DNA of 64,000 nucleotides. It comes from Siphonodentalium dalli (lineage: Eukaryota > Mollusca > Scaphopoda > Gadilida > Siphonodentaliidae). Within the stretch, counting starts at the first letter, position 1, and each line of letters starts with the position of its first letter. Location of the stretch: contig CP136067.1 of NCBI GenBank assembly GCA_032622095.1, forward strand, positions 78,456,705-78,520,704, written 5' to 3'. The notes below the pieces were generated by a model. The model had not been told where the DNA came from, did no database searches, and saw nothing but the letters and a program-made list of their open reading frames with translations. The position numbers and the translations under genes were made by a program. Below are positions 1-10,656 of the stretch, one piece after another.

Positions 1-1506
1 TATCGTTTGGAAAAATTTATATTTGAGCTATCATAATCTATTTTCTAAGTCTGAAAATTCCAACCGATTTATAGTCAACACTCGATCGGTCTATGACTAG
101 TAGAATCCAATTGTTGAAAACCTTACCAAGATGAGTGAAACAATAGCACCAACCCCTTCCATCTGCCGCTCGCCCTTGATGAAAGCAACTGATTATCCTG
201 AGGCCCATTTAATCTAAATACAAATATCCAACAATCGATAACAGTAAGCGTATAACGTCGGCCAATAAAGCGAATGCGAATAACAATCTATAACATAATA
301 TCGTTTTTTTTTTTGCAGTTGGCTCACCATATATACATTAACCGTCGATGTGATGAATTCTACCCGTAAAACAGTTTGCGATTACAAAACGTGTACCGGT
401 ACGGGTAGCTACCGTACGCGTACCTTACCCGTACCGGTTTGAAATAGCAAACTCGCTAATATCTTAGTTTAGTTATGTTACCTAGCAATTAACCTAAAAG
501 CTTTTTGTCAATAAACCAAGGAATTCCCAATTCTAAGCAAAATTGTCATGTCTCGAACCAGCAACACCATTGACAAATTCAGGCTATAAAATATAAGTTA
601 CGTTTTTTATAATTAATGTAACATATATTTACCTACATATTCAACCTATTTTCTGATGCAATGGTCATGTCGAACTAGAGGTTTTGATCAATATTCCACA
701 TATGAAGTATCATAGAGTTAGAACAATATGTTTCAAAAATAGAATTATACCCCGTGTTCATGTGTTTACAAGTATAGAGAAAGTCGTACTCGCACAAGTC
801 AGTCACTCATAGACGTGTAGAATCACATGACATGTGACGTGGGGTTACAATCACTATGGCGCAATCGCTTGAAGGGGAATTTGTCTAATGTTTACATTTG
901 TTTGAACGTGTTTAAATGCGTCGTTTGAACGATGCTGAAAGTTGCGGCGATGGACAACAATATCATAGTGAAATAAAACTTGAGAAAAATAATAAGTATT
1001 GTCTTGACATTTGTAGTTTTGTTTTGTGTCAGTAAAGGGGTGGTAACAGTCGGCATAATATATTGCGGTGGATGCTCTACTGGCAGGCCTTTTTACACAT
1101 CGCAGATCGAACTGTCATGCATAATATAACATCCAATCCTGTCGAATATGGGCTTTAATACCAATGTGTATGGATCAGGTTTCGGGTGTGAACGAGTGGA
1201 AATCGTATTAGTAAATCTGGAGAAGATGTCCCGATGACTTACATATATACCGTGACGGGTGTTTTTTTTCTTCTATCAGTGCATGCATGCTATGTCGTAA
1301 ACTCCAAGTAAAACTAGCCGCTTTCGTGGTATGTTCTATACAACTAAAGCTGAAACCGTTGTGATATAGAAAAAAAGCTGAATAAATACCAAAAAAACTA
1401 ACAATAAACAAAGCGTGAGCATTGTCATTTACTTTATAATTACTAATTTACATTTATCGACGACCTCAATCGTAGCCTATACTCCGCGCGGATAGATATG
1501 TAAATT
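1..1506. other. AT-rich non-coding stretch
   Basis: No gene is visible. Frames are short and base composition is low-GC throughout, apart from the palindromic island at 393-438 listed separately. A run of T lies near 304-315. Stops are frequent in all frames. Confidence 0.6.
393..438. repeat. nested GTACCG palindrome island
   Basis: A 46-bp GC-rich island sits in AT-rich DNA. ACCGGTACGGGTA at 395-407 is the exact reverse complement of TACCCGTACCGGT at 426-438. GTACCGGTAC at 393-402 is itself a perfect palindrome, and the 18 bases between the arms are also rich in GTAC/CGTACG. The DNA could fold into a 13-bp-stem hairpin. Function is unknown. Confidence 0.75.
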
Positions 1507-1510
1507 TTAA

Positions 1511-1883
1511 AGTGATGTGAATTTAACACTCCGCTAGGATGTTAAAATAGAAATGGAGAATAATCTTGCTCAAAGCAATTATTTTATTTAATCGTATAAT
1601 CCAAATTTACAACACAAAAAGTCATTCTTATATAATAATTAAATGCATTGAGTCTCGATGGCGAGACCATTTGCGTTAGTTTATTGCCGATTGTTGCGTC
1701 TCGAATCGAGACGTAAATATTTACAATTGAGTGTAGTTCAGACGATATTTTCTGTGGAGTGGCATGGTTGATTTCTTTGAGATATTCGGCGATGTTAGTA
1801 GAATGCTACATTCCCCCAAATGGCATAGCGCCTGAATACTAATTTATCAGTTTCGCGCACCCGAATAAGTCCATAATATGTCT
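1511..1883 (+). mobile_element. TTAA-flanked non-autonomous element, copy a
   Basis: This 373-bp segment shares its length with 47748-48085: both begin AGTGATGTGAA and end ATAATATGTCT. Each is bordered on both sides by TTAA (here 1507-1510 and 1884-1887). Shared internal blocks include AATAATCTTGCTCAAAG and GTAAATATTTACAATTG. TTAA duplication is typical of piggyBac-like transposition, but no clear terminal inverted repeat is visible, so the superfamily is open. The boundaries are well supported because the second copy has an empty-site counterpart. It contains no transposase; the frames inside are chance. Confidence 0.75.
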
Positions 1884-1887
1884 TTAA

Positions 1888-2400
1888 CGAATTATTGTAC
1901 CCCAGAAGAAAAGAGGGACTATACCAAATCAACTTGTTTCCGCCTATATCCATCTGTCCATCTCTCCGCCCGTCTTGCATCGGCCTGGGAATATACTTAT
2001 ATCGTCCATGGCTTATCGGATCTGCAGGAGCGCTTCAAAAGAAAACAAGATGTTGCACCAACGTCGTTGTCGATATTTTCTGTTATAGAGTTGTCCTTCT
2101 TTGTTTCTATGAAATTAATGATATTCTGTCTGTAGGCGGATATATCTCCGAAGTCCGCACTGGTATATCATGGATCTCAACAAATTGTCTTATGGAAGAT
2201 TCTCATTTGGAATGCTTTAAAAGTAAAACAAGAGTTTGTACCAAGGACGATTTTTACAGTTGTCATTCTTTGTTTACCCAGAAAATAGTTGTTACCGTTC
2301 TCCTGAATATCTCAGGCAGGTAGGATGTCAAAGAAATCAGGCTGGTGATGTTCGTATTTCCCAATTTTAGCTATACTCTTCTTTGTTTCGTTTAAATGTT
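1888..2400 (+). repeat. diverged dispersed repeat, + orientation
   Basis: This stretch has no supported gene. Blocks such as AGTTGTCCTTCTTTGTTTC (about 2088) and AGTTGTCATTCTTTGTTTAC (about 2258) recur internally and reappear in opposite orientation around 3340-3360. The phrase CCATGGCTTATCGGATC (2008) resembles the complement of 3538-3556. I read it as old repeat DNA whose partner is at 3190-3650. The two overlapping frames at 1878-2323 are not convincing as protein. Confidence 0.45.
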
Positions 2401-2436
2401 GGTTCCGTCCTGCCCATGTTTCAATTTGGCACCGTG
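2401..2436 (+). repeat. left arm of 36-bp perfect inverted repeat
   Basis: GGTTCCGTCCTGCCCATG and the following 18 bases (ending GGCACCGTG) match the reverse complement of 3152-3187 exactly over 36 bp. A poly-G tract (about 2442-2454) follows directly. The identity contrasts with the decayed surroundings. Confidence 0.85.
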
Positions 2437-2707
2437 AGATGGGGGGGGGGGGGTGCCAGCAGCCGTGTTACATATCTCTTGTTTTTTTTGTGATAAACCC
2501 GTTAACTTTAAGGAACCAGAGTATTAATAGCGCGTGATATTAAGCATTTTTTAGTTTCCGTAAGTTTATTCATCGATTAGTGGAGAAAAGCTTCTCATAT
2601 ATAAGTTCTCTAATTCCCGTTGTTGATCTGCATACTGCATAGCTCACTCTTATATCAAACTCATATGCCTATATCATTGCCTGGGATTCTCAATAACAAG
2701 AGGTTGC

Positions 2708-3151
2708 ACCCGAGTACTGGAATACCAATTCCAATTCAATTTAATATACTTTTACACCAAATATGGTCAAGTGTATACATACATAATATAGAAACATAAT
2801 TTATAACAGTGTATTGAAAGAACATGTACATGTATTCATAAGACACAGTATGTCGCACATAATATTGTAGTTATATATATTTATATATATATTTGTATTG
2901 ATTTTGGAATTTTTTTGTCCTATTGGGAATTTGCATTTGTCTGGTCGCGTATTCTGTCTAGCAGTTGGTCACTAGGTTGCCAGTTTCCCTTTTTGGCAAG
3001 TCCGTGGTAGACAAACTGGGCAATTGATTTTAATACTTTTGGTTGTGAGCATGTCATTATTTGTTTAAATTGGGCTATTCCATCTAACTCTTGGATGTCT
3101 TTCGGTAGTTGTTTAAAGAGAGATTGACGTTCGTTTGATAGTAACGACCCC
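2708..3151 (-). mobile_element. 3' end of a CR1/L2-type LINE, 5'-truncated
   Basis: On the minus strand, 3151 to 2920 encodes a frame with NERQSLFKQLPKDI, then GIAQFKQIMTC and VLKSIAQFVYHGLAKK. This arrangement (short helix, F..LM, then a basic helix before the stop) resembles the last residues of CR1/L2-like reverse transcriptases. About 200 bp of untranslated DNA follows, with the phrase CTTGACCATATTTGGTGT, then a TTGAATTGGAATTGG tail near 2708-2740. That is the usual CR1-like ending: a short tandem repeat in place of poly-A. Everything upstream of about 3151, including the catalytic core, is missing; the frame continues to 3375 only by chance through non-LINE sequence. The family assignment is by pattern memory, with no alignment run. 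Confidence 0.55.
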
Positions 3152-3187
3152 CACGGTGCCAAATTGAAACATGGGCAGGACGGAACC
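3152..3187 (-). repeat. right arm of 36-bp perfect inverted repeat
   Basis: CACGGTGCCAAATTGAAAC and the rest of this block are the exact reverse complement of 2401-2436. The arm abuts the 5' truncation point of the LINE fragment at 2708-3151. Confidence 0.85.
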
Positions 3188-3189
3188 AA

Positions 3190-3650
3190 AATTAAAAATA
3201 AACAAAAGATAAATAACTCGAAAAGGGAAGGTACAAAAATCACCAACGTTTCACTGAGAGGCCTTGTGAAGGTCAAAGAACCAAAGGTAAGATATATGAG
3301 CAGACGGACAAAAATAAAACAATGTTTCCACATGTAAACAAAGAAAGATAACTCTAGAGTAGAAAACGTTAACATCTGAATCCATGGCTGGGGTATATGT
3401 GCCCTGACGGACAGAATACCGCTATTTCTATATTAGCAAATAATGATAACTCTGGAATGGGAAACGCGAACAAATGCATTGCCCTCTCTTTTGAATGAAG
3501 TCATGATGTCCAACATTCGTACCAAATTTAATTCAGGTCCGATAACCCATGGCTGACATATATGCTTGGAAGGACGGACAGGTGGACAAAGTCCATTGCA
3601 TTGTATGTTAACACAAGAGGACAAAGTCAGAAGCTACAACATCGACAATG
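3190..3650 (-). repeat. diverged dispersed repeat, minus orientation
   Basis: No gene. CATGTAAACAAAGAAAGATAA (3332-3352 region) and CCAAATTTAATTCAGGTCCG (3522) are reversed relatives of 1888-2400. The block ends with a GGACGGACAGGTGGACA phrase of the kind found in short dispersed elements. Confidence 0.4.
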
Positions 3651-5250
3651 CAGCAAATTGAAGATATTGGAAAATACTTTTTCTGCCAACAAACAGTAGT
3701 GATCTTGTGGAACAATTTATCAGATTTCGTTGTTAGTGTTGGAACTTTAACCGATTTTAAAAGGATGATTGACTCCTATCTATATACGATACAAATAGTA
3801 CTTTTATTTTTGATACCCCATTTTGTGATATTGTATTACATTTACTGCAATACTACCTAGGACTATATAAGTCGAACGATTTGTTCCTTATTAAATTGAT
3901 ATTGAGTATGTATACCCTAATTTTTCTTTAAAAATTGGGATATAATTATGTCATCGTAAACATAAAATCTTCATAACGTACAAACAACACCGTTTACAAC
4001 ATGAGCAGAATGACAGTTGTAATATCACAAATATTATACAGTATATAGTACATGCACATTTGGAATTTTCCAGCATTTTAATAGTTTTAAAATAGCTAAC
4101 CAATCACTCTATCAATCTCTCGTTGGATTCCATAGCTGTAATCAAGGGCAAGCCAAACAAAATCCGACACACAGTTCCTTGGTTTATCGATCAAACTTTC
4201 CAAGTTGAATCGCCAAAGAATTTACCAAGCAAATGTGAATGTCAGAAAGAAATATGGAAGCGAACGGTATACCCGTCAATCATATTAAAGTCGGTGATAA
4301 CAGAACGCCCACTTAGTGAACGGACATAGATAGCTCTGTTATTCACACGAACACCGGGAACACCGATATATCGATCACACTACTCGTCTAAGTGTTTGGG
4401 AATAACTTTCATAGATTACTTCAAGTATGAAAAATGAGCCAATTTTCCAACAGATAATCAGAAATAAAATGCGCCAGAGAACTAGACATCCCTATTAAAC
4501 TAGCGTGACAGTTGCTACATTCCCTGCTTAGGTAGTCTAGTGTGGATGCCGTGTTCCATCGACTTTATATCAAAGAACACGGTCCCGCTTGAAGGGCCAT
4601 TGGTAGAACGAGTATTTTAGTGCAAAGTCGTCCCATGCCCCATATATTATTATTATTATTTTTTTTTTTTTGACACTACACATTTGACTAACATGTTAAA
4701 TGTGATATGATATACATGTATATGGTATTGTTTGTCTTGGTCTTCTACCGTGCTTTCAACTTTCCAAACAACAGTAAACCGAACTCTCTTTGTTTTATTA
4801 ATCAGGTACAAGTGAAAAATAACGCTTTTTATGGTACATGCTACAAAAAGAAGTGCACAGTTGATGGAAAAATTAGGTTACTTCCCGAAGTGATATCTAT
4901 ATAAAGACTGTAATACGTATAACATATATTTAATTAATCACAGGAGAGAGTCAGTCCCAAATTGTCATTTCCACTATACACAGATCAATATGGGGAGGAG
5001 GCTCAACAGTATACAGCCATATCGAAGTTATATTATCAAAATAGGTAATAAAACGCCATGCATTTTCAAAGCACGCTTCAAAATCTGTGATATTGTGGCT
5101 GCGTGGTCAATATTGGTTCGTCCCTACTTTTTTGGTACTATCTACATCCTCACATCGAGGACTGTATGTTGTTATGTACCACAATCAATGTTCACATATT
5201 CCCACATATATAAGCGACATAAACACTATTTATTTTTACCATATCATTAA
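3651..5250. other. no gene seen; simple AT-rich DNA
   Basis: The stretch has short frames only (longest about 85 codons, low GC, no recognisable motif). A TTATTATTATT tract followed by poly-T lies at 4647-4670. I found no repeat shared with the rest of the window. Confidence 0.5.
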
Positions 5251-5251
5251 A

Positions 5252-5330
5252 TCAATCAATCAATCAATCAAAGTTTATGATTGTATACGGTACCACCATT
5301 ATATTGTCAAGTGTACAGTTCAAACGAAAA
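5252..5330 (-). mobile_element. LINE 3' tail, minus strand
   Basis: AATCAATCAATCAATCAA at 5251-5269 is followed by a GTTTATGATTGTATACGGTAC block and TTGTCAAGTGTACAG. Read on the minus strand this is an untranslated LINE end closing in TTGATTGATTGATTG. It matches in layout the tails at 51094-51200, 52955-53090 and 61480-61622, but is more diverged. No coding part is attached. Confidence 0.6.
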
Positions 5331-6290
5331 TAAAACAGATTATAATAAATTATGTAGCATATTATCTAACAACATTTAACATACTTCTTGTGTTGTTATA
5401 TACATGTTGAATGAAGTTTTGCCTATACCTATCCCGCATCAAACACGTGTGGTTTCGAGCCAAACTATTTGTGTTTATTTCTTGTTTCTTGGACTCTTCT
5501 GATGAGTTCGTCACTTTGTTGCCATGCAGGCCAGGATTGAAGAGAGCAATACCCCCCCCCCCCCCAATCAAAAAAAAGTTTATATATATAGACGACTGCT
5601 CTGATTCGTATTACTGTTAGCAAAAGTGTCTGATTCCATAAAACTTAACGTGCGTTTGTAGCATGCGGGATAGAAGAAATGTCCGATGCGTTGATGTTAT
5701 CTCCACGAAGGGCCATCATGGATTGTCCACTTTTATCAAAGAGTCCAATTGGAGGTACATCTTGGCGCCTTAAATCTGCATGGCACGTATGGTATAGATG
5801 CCGATATTTATCTAGCGTCACACCATCCTACCAAAGCTGGGATCATTTCGAATTTGGAATCGAAACAACCTTTGTGCAGCCGAACCAATGCCAGGGGACA
5901 ATGAGTTACGCGAGAGGGCCATAAATCATGGGGGTATAGCTGTCGAAACCTCCCAGTCCAGATGGTTCTCTGATGTAGTAGAACAAAGGCTCAAACACGC
6001 GTGGATAGAGGAGACTCTAGTCTAAGCCTAGGCGATATCAATCATCATTTCTGAAGGTGATCAAAATTAATGAGTATTTTACCCTCCCTAATAACAGAGA
6101 TAAAAAATCCGATTTCTTTCAGAGTGGAAAACCGAAAACTAAAGCGTTTTCCGTTTCTCAAATAGAACTCATACCATATATGCGTGAAGCTCTTGGTTTC
6201 CTTCCTGGGTTAGAAAAATACCAGCCAAAGCATCGCTCTTCGATAGAGAAACTGTTTGTTCTAACGAAAATCGTTTGTAATATAGAGCAA
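5331..6290. other. no gene seen; one moderately GC-rich patch
   Basis: Poly-C occurs at about 5552-5565. The patch 5640-5930 is richer in GC than its surroundings and holds an 81-codon + frame starting at 5679, but I recognise no domain and no convincing splice sites, so I do not call it coding. Confidence 0.4.
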
Positions 6291-6350
6291 CTAGCTGAAA
6301 CAGACTCTCGAAGGGAGCCTTTATTCAGCGTCGGAGGGTCCTGTGGCCAT
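6291..6350 (-). mobile_element. 3' terminus fragment of Helitron family 2
   Basis: Read on the minus strand, the end is hairpin-like (AGGCTCCC then GAGAGTCT), a seven-base spacer GTTTCAG and CTAG at 6294-6291, followed by T. The same block, including CTGTGGCC and CAGC-TCGGAG, is seen at 12337-12400. Homology fades near 6350, so only about 60 bp of the element remains. Confidence 0.6.
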
Positions 6351-6855
6351 TGAATTAAGATATTCGGCTTCTTTATCTTTAGCATGTAATTATATAGACA
6401 GTTCCATTCCTAGATAGTGTAAATTACGATCGTTTATGTCAGTTTGTGCTTTAAGATTGCAAACAGGTGAAAAAACTGATATACATGAATGAGATTTTCA
6501 ATGCATATAAAATCAATAACTCGAATGTTCTGATTGTTTGCGACTCGTAATCTTCCGCAGTCAAGTTGAACCTATAGTAAGGTGTGGGTTTCCTTTTGTC
6601 GCATTCTTGTCAAAAGAGGGCAATAAATTCATGAAATAGTTATATACAGATTGCACACAATTGCAGTGTAAAACGTTGACCATATTTAGCCTGAGAATGT
6701 AAGATTTAGCCTTCTTTCTGGAGCAGTCAAAGTCTGTATATAAATAGCTCAGATATTTAAATGGCTCTTCTTTATCATGTGAACTCGACAAAAGCGAGGA
6801 AATACAAGGTTCGATTTTATCAAAATATTATCGTTATCCTAATTATGAGATTTTC
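6351..6855. other. no gene seen
   Basis: This is AT-rich DNA with short frames on both strands. A 76-codon minus frame at 6561-6791 has no motif that I recognise. Confidence 0.45.
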
Positions 6856-6857
6856 GC

Positions 6858-6990
6858 TGTCGATAGAACGCGGTGGTTCGCACTAGGCATACATGTATAC
6901 GATTGTTGTACTCGACGTTATAGAACGCGGTGGTTCTCACTATATAGGCATTCATGTACGGTTGTTGTACTCGACGTTATACATACATTC
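6858..6990 (+). repeat. two-copy tandem repeat of about 64 bp
   Basis: TAGAACGCGGTGGTTC occurs at about 6863 and again at about 6921. Each occurrence is followed by CACTA, CAT.CATGTA and TTGTTGTACTCGACGTTAT. The second copy carries a few substitutions. Confidence 0.7.
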
Positions 6991-6999
6991 AAGCTGATC

Positions 7000-7394
7000 C
7001 AGGACAGGCTGGGCCTATATATATGCAAAACAGACGATGGTGAATCCGCCACTTGGACCTTCGGTTTCAAATTTAAACTATATATTTAGCTGTAAGGTGG
7101 CGGTTTAACCCGGGTTTAATCTGGAGAGGACGGATATGAACAAGTTTGGCATATGGTTTGCATACATGTATGAGAACATCGAATGTGGATCCGGTCCGAC
7201 AATTTCTGCTGGATAATATCCCCTTTTCGACTTAAAATTTGCAGCCGATTTGGGTGTCCGGTTTATAACAAATTTGGTACGCGGATATCGACGGATAACT
7301 CACATGGAAGTGCAGTTCAAGTCCAAATATCTTTGACAGCATGACGCCCCCTTTCGACTTAGAATTTGCTTATTACTTTTATGTCTGGGTGACA
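7000..7394 (+). repeat. dispersed repeat related to 59555-60000
   Basis: No gene. The phrases ACAAGTTTGGCATATGG, GGTCCGACAATTTCTGCTGGA and CTTTTCGACTTAAAATTTG match the style of 59580-59970 (CCGGTGAGATAATTTCTGCTG, CTTTTCGGCTAAAACTTTG). I infer one old family of repeated 'target phrase' units. It ends where a Helitron starts at 7395. Confidence 0.45.
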
Positions 7395-7434
7395 TCTCAT
7401 ATATATTTTGAAGACCTCTGTCTGTATGTTTGTT

Positions 7435-7474
<40 letters not shown>

Positions 7475-7924
7475 ATTAATACAAATCTACGATTCTCGAC
7501 CGATCGGGACGAAACTTGGTACGTGTGTGTAGTTTGACCAGGCGGTGAACGTTGTCGTATTTGCGAGCCCGTGCGGCGCCCGCTTCGCGCATGCGCAGAC
7601 GAGATATCGGAAACGGGTGGAGCTATCGACTTGAAATTTGCTATGTGAATGTATCTTGCCCCGGATACGAATTTTATCGGGTCGCCGAGCCCGTGCGACA
7701 CCAGCTTCGCGCATGCGCAGACGAGATCTCGGAAACGGATGGAGCTATCGACTTGAAATTTGCTATGTGAATGTATCTTGCCCCGGATACGAATTTTATC
7801 GGGTCGCCGAGTCCGTGCGACTCCAGCTTCGCGCATGCGCAGACCAGATCTCGGAAACGGGTAGAGCTATCGACTTGAAATTTTGTTTTTGAATAGCCCG
7901 GACAACGTCGGGCTCATCGGCTAG
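7395..7924 (+). mobile_element. Helitron family 1, element A (array 1)
   Basis: This 530-bp non-autonomous Helitron begins TCTCATATATATTTTG after an A. It then runs through a TGTTTG/TGTCTG microsatellite (about 7428-7476) and ends with the hairpin GCCCGGACAACGTCGGGC, seven bases, and CTAG at 7921-7924. Its body is three tandem units of about 121 bp, each holding CTTCGCGCATGCGCAGAC and GAGCTATCGACTTGAAATTTG. The next element starts immediately at 7925 with no host base between. Frames across the body are repeat translations, not protein. Confidence 0.8.
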
Positions 7925-8878
7925 TCTATTATATATTTGGGAAGATCTGTGTGTGTGTGTGTGTCTGTCTGTGTGTGTGTTCGCGATGGACTCGAAAACG
8001 ACCCACCCGATTTCGATGAAACTTGGTATGTGGGGATATTTTCTGTCGGGAAGTAGCATAGGCCTATTAATTTTCAGATCCGAGGTCAACTTTTCACGTG
8101 CCGAGGTCAAATCTGTTTTTACGCTGTGTTACGGGACTTTCATTTGAGTTCGGTGCTTACAAATCGATTCGAAACAGCGCGAATAATTAAATGCCAGTCA
8201 TAATAATGACACTGTGAGAATCTTTCGTGTTTCCTCTTTCCAACGATATATAATGCGTATGTATCCGTTTTAGTTATCTGCCTCAATTATCAAGAAGAAG
8301 TGGTACTATCTTCCATCAGGATAAAAACAATGCGTAACTTCTATGACGTCGTTAGAGTTCATAACGTTAGATCACGTTAACGCTTAACCGGCCGATGCAT
8401 TTGACTGTTTCAGACGTCTTTGCGATATCTCGGGCACCGATGGTAATTTATCTTTACGTTGAAACTTGATAATTAATGAGCGTGTGTGTATGAGGCGCGT
8501 TTATATACTTGAGTGGAAATCAAATCGGGTTAAAAGGTCAAATCGGGTAAAACCGGATGGATTTCGACGGGTACTTTTGTTCGGGCAGTGTTTTGGACGG
8601 GTCAAATCGTGACCCCACTTGACCTTGGCCTTCAAAATAGACAATTCAAGGTCAAACCCCGGATACTTGAGTGGAAATCAAATCGGGTTAAACTGGCGGA
8701 TTTTTACGGACGAAATTTGATGCATAGGGTATCTCGGTATCCGCTGGGCCGATTTCCCGGTATCCGCTGGGCCGATTTCCACCATTTTTGGGGTGTTGGT
8801 GTTTGACCCCACCTGACATTGACCTTCAAAATGGTCAATTCAAGGTCAAAGCCCGGACGAAGTCGGGTCACCTTCTAG
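7925..8878 (+). mobile_element. Helitron family 1, element B (array 1)
   Basis: At 954 bp this is the longest copy. It starts TCTATTATATATTTGG, has a TG/TCTG microsatellite about 25 bp in, and ends CCCGGACGAAGTCGGG, TCACCTT, CTAG. The centre (8130-8460) is non-repetitive and is shared with minus-strand copies at 17560-17760 and 63780-64000. The last 370 bp repeats GGATACTTGAGTGGAAATC and carries AAGGTCAA motifs. It is joined without a gap to A and C. Confidence 0.85.
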
Positions 8879-9487
8879 TCTATTATATATTTTGAAAGAT
8901 CTGTGTGTGTGTGTGTGTATCTGTCTGTGTGTAATCGATGGACTCGAAAATGGCCCAGCCGATTTCGATGAAACTTGGTATGTGGGGGTATTTTCGGGTC
9001 AGGAGTAACATAGGCCTATTGATTTTCAGATCCGAGGTCAACTTTTCACGTGCCGAGGTCAAATCTGTTTTTACGCCGTTTAGCGCTAATATATTTCAGT
9101 TCGGTGCTCACAAAGTTTCTACCTTAATTATCGGGAAGAACGCAGGACCATGCTTCGCTCATCGAAAATCATTGCGTAAATATATTACGCCATCAACATA
9201 TCGTGACGTGATCGCGTTAACTCTTATCCGGCCGATGTCGCGTTAACTCATCACCGGCCGAGGTATCCGCAAATGACATTGGGCTATATATCTCAGAAAC
9301 GGGTGGAGCTATCGACTTGAAATTTGGTATGTGAATGTATCTTGCCCCGGATACGAATTGTATCGGGTCGCCGAGCCCGTGCGACGCCAGCTTCGCGCAT
9401 GCGCAGACCAGATCTCGGAAACGGGTGGAGCAATCGACTTGAAATTTGTTTTTTGAATAGCCCGGACGAAGTCGGGTCACCTTCTAG
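8879..9487 (+). mobile_element. Helitron family 1, element C (array 1), chimeric
   Basis: This 609-bp copy has a left part (8879-9245) that matches the left part of element B, including TCAGATCCGAGGTCAAC and TTTTCACGTGCCGAGG. Its right part (about 9290-9475) matches the 121-bp repeat of element A, with CTTCGCGCATGCGCAGAC. Ends are canonical (TCTATTATA start; CCCGGACGAAGTCGGG and CTAG end). I infer that template switching or recombination between family members built it. Confidence 0.8.
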
Positions 9488-10092
9488 TCTATTATATATT
9501 TTGGAAGATCTGTCTGTGTGTCTGTCTGTGTGTTCGCGATGAAATCGAAAACGGCCCACCCGATTTCGATGAAACTTGGTATGTGGGGGTATTTTTGGCC
9601 GGGGCGAACATAGGCATATTAATTTGTCCGTGCGACGTGACATTGACCTTGAAATCGGGTCATTTCAAGGTCAAACGCCCGAATATCACGGGATTTCGAT
9701 GAAACTTGGTATGTGGGGGTACTTTCTTATGGCGAGTCTCATAAGCATATTCATTTGCCCGTGCGACGTGACCTTGACCTTTAAATCGGGTAACTTCAAG
9801 GTCAAATCGCCAATTTTGATGGGATTTCGACGAAATTTGATACGTGGGGTTACTTTTGTCCACTAATTGTTTTGGACGGGTCCAATCGTGACCCCGACCA
9901 GACCTTGACCTTCAAAATGATCAATTCAAGGTCAAATCGGGTAAAATCGGATGGATTTCGACGGGCACGTTTGTCGGGTACTTTTGCCCGGGCAGTGTTT
10001 TTGGACTGGTCAAATCGTGACCCCACTTGACCTTGACCTTCAAAATGGCCAATTCAAGGTCAAAGCCCGGACGAAGTCGGGTCACCTTCTAG
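9488..10092 (+). mobile_element. Helitron family 1, element D (array 1 end)
   Basis: This 605-bp copy closes array 1; CTAG at 10089-10092 is followed by T and a short TA run. The body is about four subrepeats of 125-130 bp, each with GATTTCGATGAAACTTGG, a TGACCTTGACCTT motif and TTCAAGGTCAA. It belongs to the same subfamily as 15470-17309. Confidence 0.85.
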
Positions 10093-10179
10093 TATATATA
10101 TAACTAAGTTATATTTGTTTGATTGCTGTCAAATGTTGGAATGTGGATTATTCACATATATAAAGTTATCACATATTCA

Positions 10180-10537
10180 GCCCCTAAACCGACCTCATAT
10201 TGTCTAGTAAGACACGCGTGTATTATCGGCACGCGCTGTGACGTACATGGTGTCGATGTCAATGACGGAACTTTATTATTATGTAAATTATAATATAATT
10301 ATGACATTCGATTAGTGTTGGGTTATTTAGTGTTGACTGTGAGATAAACATGGGTGATGGTGGTTGAACAATGTTGTCAACATGAAAAGACACATTTAAA
10401 ATGGAACTCTATTTTTTTTTCTTGAAGGTGACTTTACTTCCTCTTTGGCAATCCTTGTTAATTTGTTTTAACCCAGCCGTTTTGAGGTCGTTTTATCTTG
10501 CTAAAATGTGATTATGTGATAAAATGGATATCAAAAC
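10180..10537 (+). repeat. dispersed repeat R2, copy 1
   Basis: Strong similarity to 45535-45905, including TATTATCGGCACGCGC, GTTGGGTTATTTAGTG and CATGAAAAGACACATTTAAA with spacing nearly unchanged. No protein-coding frame is conserved between the copies. The right end abuts the palindromic element at 10538. Confidence 0.75.
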
Positions 10538-10656
10538 GTCGCAATTCTATACGCAATTTATTAACCTCGTCTACTAAATTCTATTCTAGCCTCGCTAAAG
10601 CTCGGTTCGAATCGAATTTAGTGCACTCGGTTAATAAATTCGTATAGAATTGCGAC
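10538..10656. mobile_element. palindromic MITE (Pal-A), uninterrupted copy
   Basis: A nearly full-length palindrome of about 119 bp. The left arm starts GTCGCAATTCTATACG and the right arm ends CGTATAGAATTGCGAC. The arms meet near 10597 (CTAAAG) and differ at about ten positions. TTAA at 10631-10634 is the empty equivalent of the site interrupted at 47748. No coding content; it would form a long hairpin. Confidence 0.75.

Noticed and set aside
2453-2475. GTGCCAGCAGCCGTGTTAC resembles the conserved 530-loop of small-subunit rRNA
   Set aside because: The match stops after about 19 bases; neighbouring sequence shows no further rRNA similarity, so a mitochondrial or rRNA fragment is not supported.
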